DNA of 54,697 nucleotides from assembly GCF_000949295.1 (NCBI RefSeq), contig NZ_JXYS01000081.1, positions 1-54,697 of the forward strand, given 5' to 3'. Below are positions 8,910 to 16,852 of this stretch, piece by piece. Every line of letters begins with the position of its first letter. Position 1 is the first letter of the stretch. Source of the stretch: Acidithrix ferrooxidans (GTDB lineage: Bacteria > Actinomycetota > Acidimicrobiia > Acidimicrobiales > Acidimicrobiaceae). The notes beneath the pieces are model-generated. The model had not been told where the DNA came from and searched no databases. It saw only the letters and a list, made by a program, of their open reading frames with translations. The position numbers were made by a program, and so were the translations under genes.

Positions 8910-9355
8910 TTGAGAGTTCCTCACTGCAGTAATCCTTAGTGCATCGGCAATCTCAGGTCGCTGGTAATGGCGGCACAGAGGAGAGTTTGCCAACCTGACT
9001 CATCATCGGCGCGCTAAATTATTACTTTTCTAGCATGACATAACCAACGCGAGAGTCACGGCAGAAAAACTTTCTCAAATTTCACTCATTTTCGGGCCTG
9101 GTTGCTCTCAGCTACTGGCAAACTTGACTAGACGTAGCTAGCTACAATCACTCCGGCGACAACCCACTTACCTAGAGCACATCTCCAATTGCGAGTCCAA
9201 ACCAATCGGACAGCTGGTAAATATAAACAACGACATAATGTCTCTTTATGCTGGTCAATGGGACTTGAATCCAGTACTGACAGGTTGAACCGGGGAGAAT
9301 CGAAGTACGATAACGGGTATACAGCTTATTTCGGAAGGCTAGTTAGGCTGAGCGT
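8910..9355. other. Gap with no recognisable gene
   Basis: I see no family-level coding signal on either strand. The missing C-terminal part of the RloB-like gene could not be traced here. Confidence 0.4.
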
Positions 9356-9772
9356 GTGCGGAGTCCTATCGAGTTCAGAGAATACGAAGAAGGCGATCTC
9401 GATGGTGTGATTGCCTTGTGTAGTCAAGAGAGCTGGACCTCCTATGCCGACGACAGAGATCGAGCGCGGGAAGTCTTCGCCGCGCCCGGGGTGGTCGCCG
9501 TGGTTGCCACTGCTTCCAGGCATATTATTGGGTTCGCCTACTTCCAAACCGATAGAGCGATACAAGCTCACCTGTCTCTTCTCGTTGTAGAACAGACCTT
9601 TCGCAGACTCGGTGTCGCCAAGGGAATCATATCCTACGCGTTCCCGTTGCTTGGGGCTACGAGAGTCGATCTAATTACCGATACCGCCGAAACCTTCTAT
9701 CGCTCTCTTTCCCACAAGGCGGAGTCGGGCTTCCGGCTCTATCCACCTAGGACATCCACTAACGACATGTAA
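9356..9772 (+). CDS. GNAT-family N-acetyltransferase
   Basis: The 138-residue protein has the compact GNAT fold: an N-terminal FREYEEGDLDGVIALC, a central VVAVVATASRHIIGFAYFQT strand pair, and LSLLVVEQTFRRLGVAKGII with the acetyl-CoA pyrophosphate-binding Q/RxxGxA pattern (FRRLGVAKG). The substrate is unknown. The GTG start at 9356 is the first that precedes the conserved FREY segment; no strong RBS is seen, so the start is uncertain. By eye its base composition (for example around 9460-9520) is richer in G+C than the surrounding DNA. Together with decayed genes on one side, this suggests recent acquisition. The C-terminus after FYRSLSHKAESGFRLY looks slightly unusual but complete. Confidence 0.8.
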   Translation: MRSPIEFREYEEGDLDGVIALCSQESWTSYADDRDRAREVFAAPGVVAVVATASRHIIGFAYFQTDRAIQAHLSLLVVEQTFRRLGVAKGIISYAFPLLGATRVDLITDTAETFYRSLSHKAESGFRLYPPRTSTNDM

Positions 9773-10221
9773 GCGAGGTAGGTTCTCTTTGGCGATGAGA
9801 ACCGATCCGATTTTATTAATGACCAGTTATGGTGGACGCTAGACATATGCCGGGCCGTCTTGCTGCTGGAGGGCAATGGGTGTCGTTCTGCCCGGATGGT
9901 TGAGAGTTTTGCCTCGCTCGACACAGCTACCAATTCGTGTCAAAAAAAAGTTACGGAATCCTGAACAACTATGAATGTTCTCGACAACTACTGAATAAGT
10001 TACCCGCTCTGAGCTGCGCTGATATAACTCATGACCCTTATTTAAGAACCCAAGAGCCAACTATCCACATATTGGAATTGACCCAATCTGTGGAATTTAT
10101 GTAGTGATCGACGCTAGCGCCATTATTGCAATTTATATGGCATCAACTACTACTTTTGTTGTAATAGTTGCTGAGTTAACTTCCAAAAGCTACATATCTG
10201 ATCGAGGCGGAATCCTTGCCT
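9773..10221. other. Gap with no recognisable gene
   Basis: It contains the second copy of the motif seen at 7900 (9806-9818 and 9834-9843) and otherwise no coding signal that I recognise. Confidence 0.4.
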
Positions 10222-10257
10222 CCGCATGGAGCCTCGAACTGTTGATGCGGTTTTTTT
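10222..10257 (+). terminator. Intrinsic terminator-like hairpin with no upstream gene
   Basis: CCGCAT (10222-10227) pairs with ATGCGG (10245-10250), and seven T residues follow. Alternative pairings GCGGA/TCCGC and GAGGC/GCCTC just upstream (10204-10235) could compete, as in an attenuator. The nearest plus-strand gene (GNAT) ended 450 bp earlier. Confidence 0.55.
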
Positions 10258-10285
10258 GCAACCACACTCAGAGATTAGCGACACT

Positions 10286-10316
10286 GGGAAAACCAGGTAC
10301 TAAGGGAAAACCAGGT
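10286..10316 (+). repeat. Two copies of a 13-bp direct repeat
   Basis: GGGAAAACCAGGT occurs at 10286-10298 and 10304-10316, an 18-bp period. The first copy lies in a small hairpin (CTGG GAAAA CCAG). It sits between two terminator-like hairpins. Confidence 0.6.
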
Positions 10317-10350
10317 GCCAAAGCGACCACTTCGAGCAATCAATAGTATT

Positions 10351-10393
10351 GATTTGGCAAGAAGATGGCGCTTTTCTTGGCCAAATCTTTTTT
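10351..10393 (+). terminator. Strong intrinsic terminator, gene served unknown
   Basis: GATTTGGCAAGAA (10351-10363) pairs with TTCTTGGCCAAATC (10374-10387) with one bulged base, and TTTTTT follows at 10388-10393. This is a textbook plus-strand terminator. No plus-strand gene is seen between 9772 and here, so it may end a small RNA, perhaps starting after the terminator at 10257. Downstream (10394-10678) I see nothing else. Confidence 0.75.
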
Positions 10394-10678
10394 GGAAGTG
10401 TGTTTGTGTTGCCAGCAACCTGTTTTTGACCCACCCCACTTATTCGTGGTAGTGCTTTTGAGCATATAGAGATATCGCTGATTGTAGATTTTTGAATTCT
10501 CTTGGGTAGGTCGATCCATGAGAAACCGCAATTAGCTAGATTTTGCCGGCACCAAAATGTCAAAAAACTATTAATCGAAAAACTAAGCAAACGTGCCAAC
10601 TATCCTGACACTCACCGCTATGGACAACCTCGTATCTAGGTCGTAAACCTATCTAATTCAGAGGATCTGAGATTGCGA

Positions 10679-11503
10679 TCAGAGCGCTTTTTTAGTCATT
10701 TTCGTATGAGTCAATCGAATGTAGATTGTCATAACGGTAACTAAATAAGTAATCCAAACAATGCCTTGTAGGACTGTGGGTGTTGAAGCGTATCCAAAAA
10801 AGCTATGGACGATATCACCGAGAGTTGAAGAGTCGGGTAAAAGCGACGAAGAGTTCCACATCGTCTCTCGAAGTAGAGGGAGATATCCCAGACTCTGGAG
10901 GTTTTCCGCTGCGTCCACCAAGAGCCCAGCGCCAAATGCCATGAGTGCGATCCCAAGTATTCGAAACGCTTTAGCTATATCTAGCTTTTTTCCAAGGCGA
11001 TAGATCGAAAAAGCAAAGGCTAAAGAAGCAAGTAACCCAATTGCACCGCCAATAATGGCGCCCTTCGCGCTGGTAGCAAAGACGATTGCAAGAGTAAAAA
11101 CCATCGCTTCGAGAGCTTCGCGCCCCACAGCTTGGGCTGCCATTATCGCGATTCCTAGGCGTGCACCTCGCTCAAGGGCTTCATTGGTCTGTTTTTTTAG
11201 TTGTGTTGATACTTTTCTGGAGTGACTGGTCATCCAAAATGTCATATAGGTCATTACGCCTGCGGCGATGAGGTATGTGACCGTCTCGAATTGGGTTTGA
11301 AGGCGTGTTCCCGCGTAATCTTTAAGGGTCAGGTAAATTACTGTTCCAGCTATTAGAGCAAAGGCTAGAGCAATGCTCACGCCTAAAATGACGTCTTTGA
11401 AGTTTTCCCTTTTCCCGATCTTGTCAAGGTAGGCGAGAAGGATCGCAACGATTAGAGATGCTTCAATCCCCTCACGTAGAAAGATTACGAGCGTTGCCAG
11501 CAA
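10679..11503 (-). CDS. FTR1-family iron permease
   Basis: The 274-residue protein has about seven hydrophobic segments and the FTR1 start LATLVIFLREGIEASLIVAI. The first iron-binding motif is R10-E-G-I-E14. The second has the form R128-E-A-L-E132, with Ala in place of the usual Gly. FTR1/EfeU proteins move iron across the membrane, with oxidation usually supplied by a partner (EfeO/EfeB or a multicopper oxidase). No such partner is encoded here. The start is TTG 11501-11503: an in-frame stop lies six codons upstream, and GAGGCGG forms an RBS 5 nt before it. The protein fits an organism living in iron-rich, acidic water. It is flanked by gene-poor DNA and is probably a single-gene unit. Confidence 0.92.
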   Translation of the reverse strand: MLATLVIFLREGIEASLIVAILLAYLDKIGKRENFKDVILGVSIALAFALIAGTVIYLTLKDYAGTRLQTQFETVTYLIAAGVMTYMTFWMTSHSRKVSTQLKKQTNEALERGARLGIAIMAAQAVGREALEAMVFTLAIVFATSAKGAIIGGAIGLLASLAFAFSIYRLGKKLDIAKAFRILGIALMAFGAGLLVDAAENLQSLGYLPLLRETMWNSSSLLPDSSTLGDIVHSFFGYASTPTVLQGIVWITYLVTVMTIYIRLTHTKMTKKAL

Positions 11504-11907
11504 ACAGTCCGCCTCGATTCATGATTGGCGACGTCAAAGGGTTTCTTGGATAGCCCTTTAGCCACATAGAGCGTATGAAATCGAAGATTCATTCCAAGAA
11601 GGATTCATAGTTTACACAAATTAGAGGGGCTGCTGGCTGCAATTGCGAGGTTGAGTGCCCTAGCTATCTCTTAGATCTTTTATTGAGTTTTGGTGGCTTG
11701 TTGAATTGATGGGGCTATGGATGGAGGAGGCCTACTGTTTTGATAGGCATAGAGTCTGATTCGACCAGGTGCGATAAGCGCCTAATAGTTCTTTGATTTT
11801 TCGCCGATAGTTGCTTGGTATCTTTGTGAGGGTAGCCTAGTTTCTTGCGTGCACTATTGAATTTTGAGTCTTGATGTGGTTTTGTGGCTTCTGGTACCCC
11901 CTAGGGT
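11504..11907. other. Gap between divergent iron permease and GT2 genes
   Basis: This should hold two divergent promoters. I see no gene and no strong dyad. Confidence 0.4.
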
Positions 11908-12807
11908 ATGGTTTTAGGGATAATCGGTGACTCGAGATACGGAACTTCGAAATATTGGACTAGTCAAGGAGCGGTTTTGAAGGATAATGAGTATTCGCTA
12001 GCTGAAGAGATTGAGTCTCACGGCTATGTCATTGTTTCCTCGAACGCTATCCAGAAGTTTGTGCCTGAGGGCGAAGACGAAGTTCCTCTTATCTCGATTG
12101 TAACTCCGTTTTATAATCCGGGTGAGCATTTTGAAAGCGCTATTCGTGAGATGGTGAATGTTCTAGATAGCGTCGGCCTCTCATATGAGCTGATCGCGGT
12201 AAGCGACGGTTCGACTGATTCAAGTCCTTCCACCATCTCTAAGATCGGAATCTCTACCATCAAGGACGTATATCACCTGCGACGTCAAGGTAAAGGTGCT
12301 GCTCTTAGAACGGGTTTGGCGCTAGGTCGTGGAAAGTACCTTGGGTTCATCGATGCTGATGGGGATATCGATCCATCTGCGCTTAGGGCATTCATTGGCA
12401 CGGTCGCGCTTTATGAGCCTGATATTGTGCTTGGATCGAAGCGTCACCCAATGTCCAAAGTCGTATATCCTCCAATCCGGCGTCTCTATTCGGCAATGTA
12501 TCAACTCTTGATTAAGGCTCTGTTCGGTTTGAGCATTCGAGATACCCAAACAGGAATCAAACTTGCTCGCCGTCAAGTAATTGAAGATGTTCTCCCACTG
12601 ATGGTTGAAAAGCGGTTCGCATTCGATTTGGAGCTGTTTGTGGTGGCTCGCCGTTTGGGATATCGGAACTTTTTTGAAGCACCGGTGGTGATTCGGGAAC
12701 GACTTACCTCTACGGTCAATAGCCGAGCAGTCTTCAATACCATCGTCGATACCTTTGCGATCTTTTATCGCGAGAGGATCTTGCACTTTTATGATAGGGT
12801 CACCTAA
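11908..12807 (+). CDS. Family 2 glycosyltransferase, dolichol-phosphate-mannose-synthase-like
   Basis: The protein is 299 residues. The GT-A domain starts near residue 61 with PLISIVTPFYNPGEHF, followed by VSDGSTDSS (98-106), RRQGKGAALRTGLALGRG and the metal-binding DADGD (149-153). SIRDTQTGIKLARR is the acceptor-side motif typical of polyprenol-phosphate mannosyl/glucosyltransferases (DTQTGxKxxRR). There is no C-terminal membrane pair, so it resembles the short soluble DPM1 type. It probably transfers a sugar from a nucleotide-sugar to a polyprenyl phosphate. The first 58 residues are not part of the domain and may be an extension or a too-early start; I saw no clear RBS at 11908. It stands alone, and a 7-bp hairpin straddles its stop codon. 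Confidence 0.88.
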   Translation: MVLGIIGDSRYGTSKYWTSQGAVLKDNEYSLAEEIESHGYVIVSSNAIQKFVPEGEDEVPLISIVTPFYNPGEHFESAIREMVNVLDSVGLSYELIAVSDGSTDSSPSTISKIGISTIKDVYHLRRQGKGAALRTGLALGRGKYLGFIDADGDIDPSALRAFIGTVALYEPDIVLGSKRHPMSKVVYPPIRRLYSAMYQLLIKALFGLSIRDTQTGIKLARRQVIEDVLPLMVEKRFAFDLELFVVARRLGYRNFFEAPVVIRERLTSTVNSRAVFNTIVDTFAIFYRERILHFYDRVT

Positions 12808-12820
12808 GACCTCAGGTGAC
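12799..12820 (+). terminator. Hairpin at the end of the GT2 gene, weak terminator candidate
   Basis: GTCACCT (12799-12805) pairs with AGGTGAC (12814-12820) across an 8-nt loop that includes the stop region. Only a loose T-rich run follows (GCTGTAGTTTTC). Confidence 0.35.
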
Positions 12821-13188
12821 GCTGTAGTTTTCATTGTCAACCTGGACTTGTAAGGTTGTCACATAGCATTTTTGCTAACTATTTGTCACCTACTGGCTCT
12901 AGCGGAAGGATTATTGAAATCCCTAAATCTGAAGGAGGAGATTTCGGGTAGCTTTTCATTGTTCTCGATTCAATGGTTGATGTACGTCCAAAGTCTTTTA
13001 GTCGATCCCCAATGTAAGCTTTGTCTTTTAGTTTCCGCGGATATTTTGCCTGAAATCATAATTTGACTTACCATTTTTTGAGACGGTGTCGATATATTTT
13101 GATGGTGTCGCGATTGCTCAATCTGCCAGTACGGCGTTAGTGGGTTGTAGCAAGGTCACCAAACGAGCCATAAAACTCCGGAAAACTT
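12821..13188. other. Gap upstream of hrcA with no gene seen
   Basis: A 64-codon open frame at 12872-13066 has no family signal or RBS, and I do not accept it. The region should contain the hrcA promoter, with the CIRCE-like operator at its 3' end. Confidence 0.4.
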
Positions 13189-13215
13189 TTAGCACTCGGT
13201 AAACTTAAGTGCTAG
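13189..13215 (+). promoter_or_regulatory. CIRCE-like HrcA operator
   Basis: TTAGCACTC (13189-13197), nine spacer bases, then AAGTGCTAG (13207-13215). The consensus CIRCE is TTAGCACTC-N9-GAGTGCTAA, so the left arm is perfect and the right arm differs at its first and last base. It ends 33 bp before the hrcA start codon, as expected for autoregulation of hrcA-dnaJ by HrcA. Confidence 0.85.
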
Positions 13216-13248
13216 AAAACTTCAAGATTTAGTCGTTAGGAGTCGAAA

Positions 13249-14259
13249 TTGGGCTCTCATTCGGATGATAGGCGTGCGCGAATCTTACGTGCAGTTGTGG
13301 AAGGGTACGTTGGAACTGCTGAGCCAGTTGGTTCTGCCTATATTGTTGCAACTACCGATATTGCTGTATCGTCGGCCACAATTAGAAACGACATGAGTTT
13401 TCTAGAGAGTGAAGGATATCTTCGTCAACCCCATACCAGTGCCGGTAGAGTGCCCACTGAAAAGGGATATCGTCGCTACGTCGATGAACTTATGGGTGAA
13501 GCTGATGGTGGAAACAAGAGCGACCAGGTTTTGGGGTTTTTCAAATCTGCTCACTTGGAGATAGACGAACTCTTGGGCGCGACAACGACGCTATTGACGA
13601 ATTTGACTAATTGTGCGGCAATTATTACAGGCCCCTCTCCGCAGCGCGCACAGATAATCTCCGTAAAGTTCGTAGGACTTGCCTCTAGGCTCGTTCTGGC
13701 TGTAGTGGTCGATGTAAATGGGTCGGTTGAGAAACGAGCTATCGAATGGCCCCTAGATGTAGATTACGGGCAACTTGAGCAGCTTTCAGAGGTTATGACC
13801 GACCATTTCAAGGAGAAGGAGCCTCATTCGGTCGATGAAGCTCCATATTTTGACGATCTTGACTTTAGTAATTTGGTTTCGCGTTGCTTTGTCGCAGTTA
13901 AAAGTGCAGTCGCCGACGCTGAGCGAGACGGTGTATTTATTGGAGGAGCCAGCACGGTGGCTGCTTCGTTTAATGCTCTTGAGACCGTGCGTGGAATAAT
14001 TTCAATTTTGGAGCGTCATTATCTCGTGGTCTCGTTGTTGAGATCTGTGATCTCCACAGGGCAGGCGGTGGCTATTGGCTCCGAACACGGGCTTACCTCC
14101 TTGCGGGAGTGCGCAGTGGTTGCTGCCCCGTATTCGATAGATGGTATTCAAGTGGGAAGCGTTGGGCTCATTGGTCCAACAAGAATGAATTATGGTTCGG
14201 TGATCGGCGCTGTTCAGTTGGTCAGTGAGAACCTTGGGAAGAGACTTAGCGAGGGATAG
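13249..14259 (+). CDS. hrcA: Heat-inducible transcription repressor HrcA
   Basis: The 336-residue protein has the winged-helix N-terminus (RRARILRAVVEGYVGTAEPV, SSATIRNDMSFLESEGYLRQ, PHTSAGRVPTEKGYRRYVDE). A GAF-like middle and a C-terminal segment follow, with the family motif IGSEHGLTSLRECAVVAAPY and GSVGLIGPTRMNYG. The length is normal (about 340). It represses heat-shock genes through CIRCE, and GroEL modulates its activity. Start: TTG 13249, 8 nt after an AGGAG. Its stop codon is directly followed by the dnaJ ATG, so the two genes are translationally linked. The CIRCE-like site just upstream implies autoregulation. Confidence 0.97.
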   Translation: MGSHSDDRRARILRAVVEGYVGTAEPVGSAYIVATTDIAVSSATIRNDMSFLESEGYLRQPHTSAGRVPTEKGYRRYVDELMGEADGGNKSDQVLGFFKSAHLEIDELLGATTTLLTNLTNCAAIITGPSPQRAQIISVKFVGLASRLVLAVVVDVNGSVEKRAIEWPLDVDYGQLEQLSEVMTDHFKEKEPHSVDEAPYFDDLDFSNLVSRCFVAVKSAVADAERDGVFIGGASTVAASFNALETVRGIISILERHYLVVSLLRSVISTGQAVAIGSEHGLTSLRECAVVAAPYSIDGIQVGSVGLIGPTRMNYGSVIGAVQLVSENLGKRLSEG

Positions 14260-15381
14260 ATGGCAGCAGATTTTTATGAACTTCTTGGAGTTTCTCGTAC
14301 CGCCTCAGATGATGAAATCAAAAAGGCATATCGCAAGTTAGCCCGTGAGCTACACCCCGATACCAATCCTGGTGACAAAGAGTCCGAAGAGCGCTTCAAG
14401 CAGGTCTCTAGGGCATATGAGACTCTTAGCAACGCTGAAAAGCGTAGAGCCTATGACGTCTATGGTGAAGGCGGAGCCTCACAAATGGGCGGTGACCCCA
14501 ATGACTTCTTTGGACAAAGTGGATTCGGAGACATTTTCGAGTCGATGTTTGGTGCTGCTTTCGGAGGAAATGCCCGAACTTCAAGGTCTGGCGCATTGCG
14601 TGGTGAAGATATGCAAGTTAGCGTATCACTCACCTTTGAGGAAGCCGTATTTGGGGTTCATAAGGAGGTTTCGATTCGTGTGCCCGCTACCTGTACTACT
14701 TGTGGCGGCAATGGATCTAAGCCAGGAACCACCCCTACGATATGTCCCTCATGTCAAGGCGCAGGAAGCGTCAAGAAGATTGCCCAGACGATTCTAGGAC
14801 GTATGGTTACGACAGTTGCATGCGATCGCTGTCGAGGAAATGGTCAGATTATTTCAACTCCATGCCAGGACTGTCGAGGTGACGGTAGAAGGACCGTGGA
14901 TCGAACCTATACCGTCGATGTGCCACCGGGTGTGGATGATGGGACCACCTTACACCTGACAGGCAAGGGTGCTGCGGGAGGTCGGGGCGGGATGCCTGGA
15001 GACCTTTTTATTTCGCTGAGAGTTACACCAGATCCTCGCTTTACGCGAGAGCGAAACGACATCCATTCAGTCCTGCACATCAGTTACGTCCAAGCAGCGC
15101 TGGGGGTTGAACTCGAGGTTGAGACGATCGATGGTCTTGAAGGGCTGGTTATTCCAGGGGGAACTCAATCAGGGAAGCGTTTCACGATTCGTGGTAAGGG
15201 TGTTCCTCACTTAAGATCTCGTGGACGCGGTGACCATATCGTCACAGTCTCGGTTGACATTCCCACCGCGGTAAGCCACGAAGAAGAGACTCTACTTAGG
15301 CAATTGGCAACGGTAAGGGGAGATATAGTTGCTCATCACGAAGCTGGCCTTTTTTCGCGCATAAAGTCGGCACTTTTTTAA
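14260..15381 (+). CDS. dnaJ: Chaperone DnaJ (HSP40)
   Basis: The 373-residue protein has a J-domain with HPD at 32-34, a Gly/Phe-rich linker (about 70-115) and four zinc-binding repeats: CTTCGGNG (C145, C148), CPSCQGAG (C162, C165), CDRCRGNG (C188, C191) and CQDCRGDG (C202, C205). The substrate-binding C-terminal domains and a short tail follow. All functional elements are intact. It stimulates the DnaK ATPase; dnaK and grpE are not in the window. This is the hrcA-linked DnaJ typical of actinobacteria (DnaJ2). The ATG directly follows the hrcA stop. rsmE starts 9 bp later, so all three genes are probably one transcript. Confidence 0.98.
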   Translation: MAADFYELLGVSRTASDDEIKKAYRKLARELHPDTNPGDKESEERFKQVSRAYETLSNAEKRRAYDVYGEGGASQMGGDPNDFFGQSGFGDIFESMFGAAFGGNARTSRSGALRGEDMQVSVSLTFEEAVFGVHKEVSIRVPATCTTCGGNGSKPGTTPTICPSCQGAGSVKKIAQTILGRMVTTVACDRCRGNGQIISTPCQDCRGDGRRTVDRTYTVDVPPGVDDGTTLHLTGKGAAGGRGGMPGDLFISLRVTPDPRFTRERNDIHSVLHISYVQAALGVELEVETIDGLEGLVIPGGTQSGKRFTIRGKGVPHLRSRGRGDHIVTVSVDIPTAVSHEEETLLRQLATVRGDIVAHHEAGLFSRIKSALF

Positions 15382-15389
15382 TTAGTTGA

Positions 15390-16127
15390 TTGATTGGTTT
15401 GGGCTATAAAATTTCAGATCCTCATTTGGTCTCTAAAGCGCACCTGATCGTAGACGATTTTAATGAGCCTTATCTCACTGAGCACGAGGCCCATCATCTT
15501 TTTGTGGTAAAGAGGCTCATAGAGGGTGATTCTGTTACCCTTTGTGATGGAAGAGGGACTGTAGTTCCCTGTCGAGTCGTTTGTAACCCAAGCGATCGAA
15601 CAACTCGGCGCAATAAACGAGACAAGGTGCTGGTTCTTCAGACGGATGGTGATCGCTATTATCGTGATTTTTCAGCGCCAATCTTGGAGATGGTTCTAAG
15701 CGTTATTGATCCAGATCGGTTAGATATAGCTATCTCAAAGCTTACCGAATTGGGTGTAGCAAGAATTACCCTTGTTGAGGCTCATCGCTCGCGTTCTGTA
15801 CCACAGCGTCTAGGTGAAGGTCGATTAGGTCTCGCCAGACTCACAAAGATCACAAGGGAGGCGGCCGGTCAATCCCGAAGCTTATATCTGCCCGAGCTTT
15901 CATTTGGTGACTATGACGAAGTTATGGATCGGGTGATCGTATGTGATATGGACGGAGAGGATCTAGTCCTTCCACCGTCTTCGGTCTTGATCGGTCCAGA
16001 GGGTGGCTTTGCTCCTGGTGAAATACCATCAACTGTTACGAAATGGCGTCTTCCTGGAAATGTACTGCGTGCAGAGACGGCCGCTTTAGTTGCAGCTTCA
16101 TTGGCAATGGGAATGTTCCAAAATTAA
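15390..16127 (+). CDS. rsmE: 16S rRNA (uracil-1498-N3)-methyltransferase
   Basis: The protein is about 245 residues. The N-terminal PUA-like part contains LTEHEAHHLFVVKRLIEGD and VTLCDGRG. The C-terminal SPOUT methyltransferase part contains KLTELGVARITLVEAHRSR, REAAGQSRSLYLPEL, IGPEGGFAPGEI and LPGNVLRAETAALVAAS, which form the SAM-binding knot. RsmE methylates U1498 at the decoding site. Start is uncertain: TTG 15390 is close to the dnaJ stop, but there is no strong RBS, and the domain only begins around SKAHLIVDDF. The third gene of the hrcA-dnaJ-rsmE operon, a frequent actinobacterial order. Confidence 0.93.
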   Translation: MIGLGYKISDPHLVSKAHLIVDDFNEPYLTEHEAHHLFVVKRLIEGDSVTLCDGRGTVVPCRVVCNPSDRTTRRNKRDKVLVLQTDGDRYYRDFSAPILEMVLSVIDPDRLDIAISKLTELGVARITLVEAHRSRSVPQRLGEGRLGLARLTKITREAAGQSRSLYLPELSFGDYDEVMDRVIVCDMDGEDLVLPPSSVLIGPEGGFAPGEIPSTVTKWRLPGNVLRAETAALVAASLAMGMFQN

Positions 16128-16171
16128 TCTGACATTGTTGTAATTTTGACGCCTAACGTGGGCTTTTTGCG

Positions 16172-16187
16172 CTAGTATCTTCACTAG
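16172..16187 (+). promoter_or_regulatory. Putative -10 element with overlapping inverted repeat before the BldD-like gene
   Basis: CTAGT (16172-16176) and ACTAG (16183-16187) flank a 6-bp spacer. A -10-like TAGTAT lies at 16173-16178, about 22 bp before the ATG at 16201. The dyad overlapping the -10 could be an autoregulatory site. TTGACG at 16146 is too far upstream (21-bp spacer) to be a confident -35. Confidence 0.4.
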
Positions 16188-16200
16188 TAACCACATAACC

Positions 16201-16794
16201 ATGCGAAGAATTATGACGATAAGAGATGAAGAATTAGTAGACGGATACGCAGCAGCGGTTGGGTCGCGGCTTCGTTCGGTTAGAAAGCAAAAGAAACTTT
16301 CGCTCCAAGCTGTTGAAGCTATGTCGGAGCTGGAGTTTAAGGCGTCTGTTCTTGGTGCGTACGAACGGGGCGAGCGATCGATCTCTGTTCCGCGTCTTCA
16401 AAGACTGGCAGCACTATATGATGTCCCGATTGATCAACTCTTACCTAAGGATCCGTTCACTTTAAATTTACCACCGAGTGAATTCCGTTCTGGTGAGATT
16501 AATTCGGCGGATCTGATTCTTGATCCTATGATGCAGCCAGAGGTGACCTATCGTCGTTCGTCGCCGACTGAGACAAAAGTTACGATTGATCTAAATCGTC
16601 TTAATGAAGTTTCAGGACCTGAGCGTGACGTCTTGAAACGGTATCTTGGAATGATCCAGGTTCAGAGGCAGGATTTCAACGGTCGAATGATTACGATTCG
16701 AACCGACGACCTTCGGGTGATCGGATGTATCTTTGAGCTCACTTTAGACCAGATGAGTGCGCGTCTAGATGAACTCGGTTTAAGGCGTTATTGA
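16201..16794 (+). CDS. BldD-like transcriptional regulator with c-di-GMP-binding signature
   Basis: The 197-residue protein has an XRE-type HTH domain (about 17-80): VGSRLRSVRKQKKLSLQAVE then LGAYERGERSISVPRLQRLA. This matches the Streptomyces BldD DNA-binding domain closely. The C-terminal domain contains R156-Q-D158, eight residues, then R167-T-D-D170, the RxD-X8-RxxD signature through which BldD binds tetrameric cyclic di-GMP. The middle (about 85-130) is longer than in BldD and lacks known motifs. BldD-c-di-GMP represses developmental genes; in a non-sporulating actinobacterium the targets are unknown. The start could also be the ATG at 16213. A putative -10 with a dyad lies upstream and a clear hairpin follows the stop, so this is probably a single-gene unit. 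Confidence 0.9.
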   Translation: MRRIMTIRDEELVDGYAAAVGSRLRSVRKQKKLSLQAVEAMSELEFKASVLGAYERGERSISVPRLQRLAALYDVPIDQLLPKDPFTLNLPPSEFRSGEINSADLILDPMMQPEVTYRRSSPTETKVTIDLNRLNEVSGPERDVLKRYLGMIQVQRQDFNGRMITIRTDDLRVIGCIFELTLDQMSARLDELGLRRY

Positions 16795-16812
16795 TTGAAT
16801 TTTTTGAATTCA

Positions 16813-16842
16813 AGGCTATCGTTTCGTTCGAGGCGATAGCCT
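16813..16842 (+). terminator. Terminator hairpin after the BldD-like gene
   Basis: AGGCTATCG (16813-16821) and CGATAGCCT (16834-16842) form a perfect 9-bp stem with a 12-nt loop, followed by ATTTGTCG. The U-run is weak. The hairpin ends about 10 nt before the hemW start, so it may also affect hemW translation. Confidence 0.6.
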
Positions 16843-16852
16843 ATTTGTCGTG

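Noticed and set aside
10104-10346. 80-codon frame with collagen-like GKPGTKGKPGAK
   Set aside because: The GKPG pattern comes from the 13-bp DNA repeat, and a terminator-like hairpin runs through the frame. No RBS or family signal.
12872-13066. 64-codon frame upstream of hrcA
   Set aside because: Composition is not protein-like, and there is no RBS or similarity.
16146-16178. TTGACG and TAGTAT as a full sigma-70-type promoter for the BldD-like gene
   Set aside because: The 21-bp spacer is too long; only the -10 is kept as a weak call.
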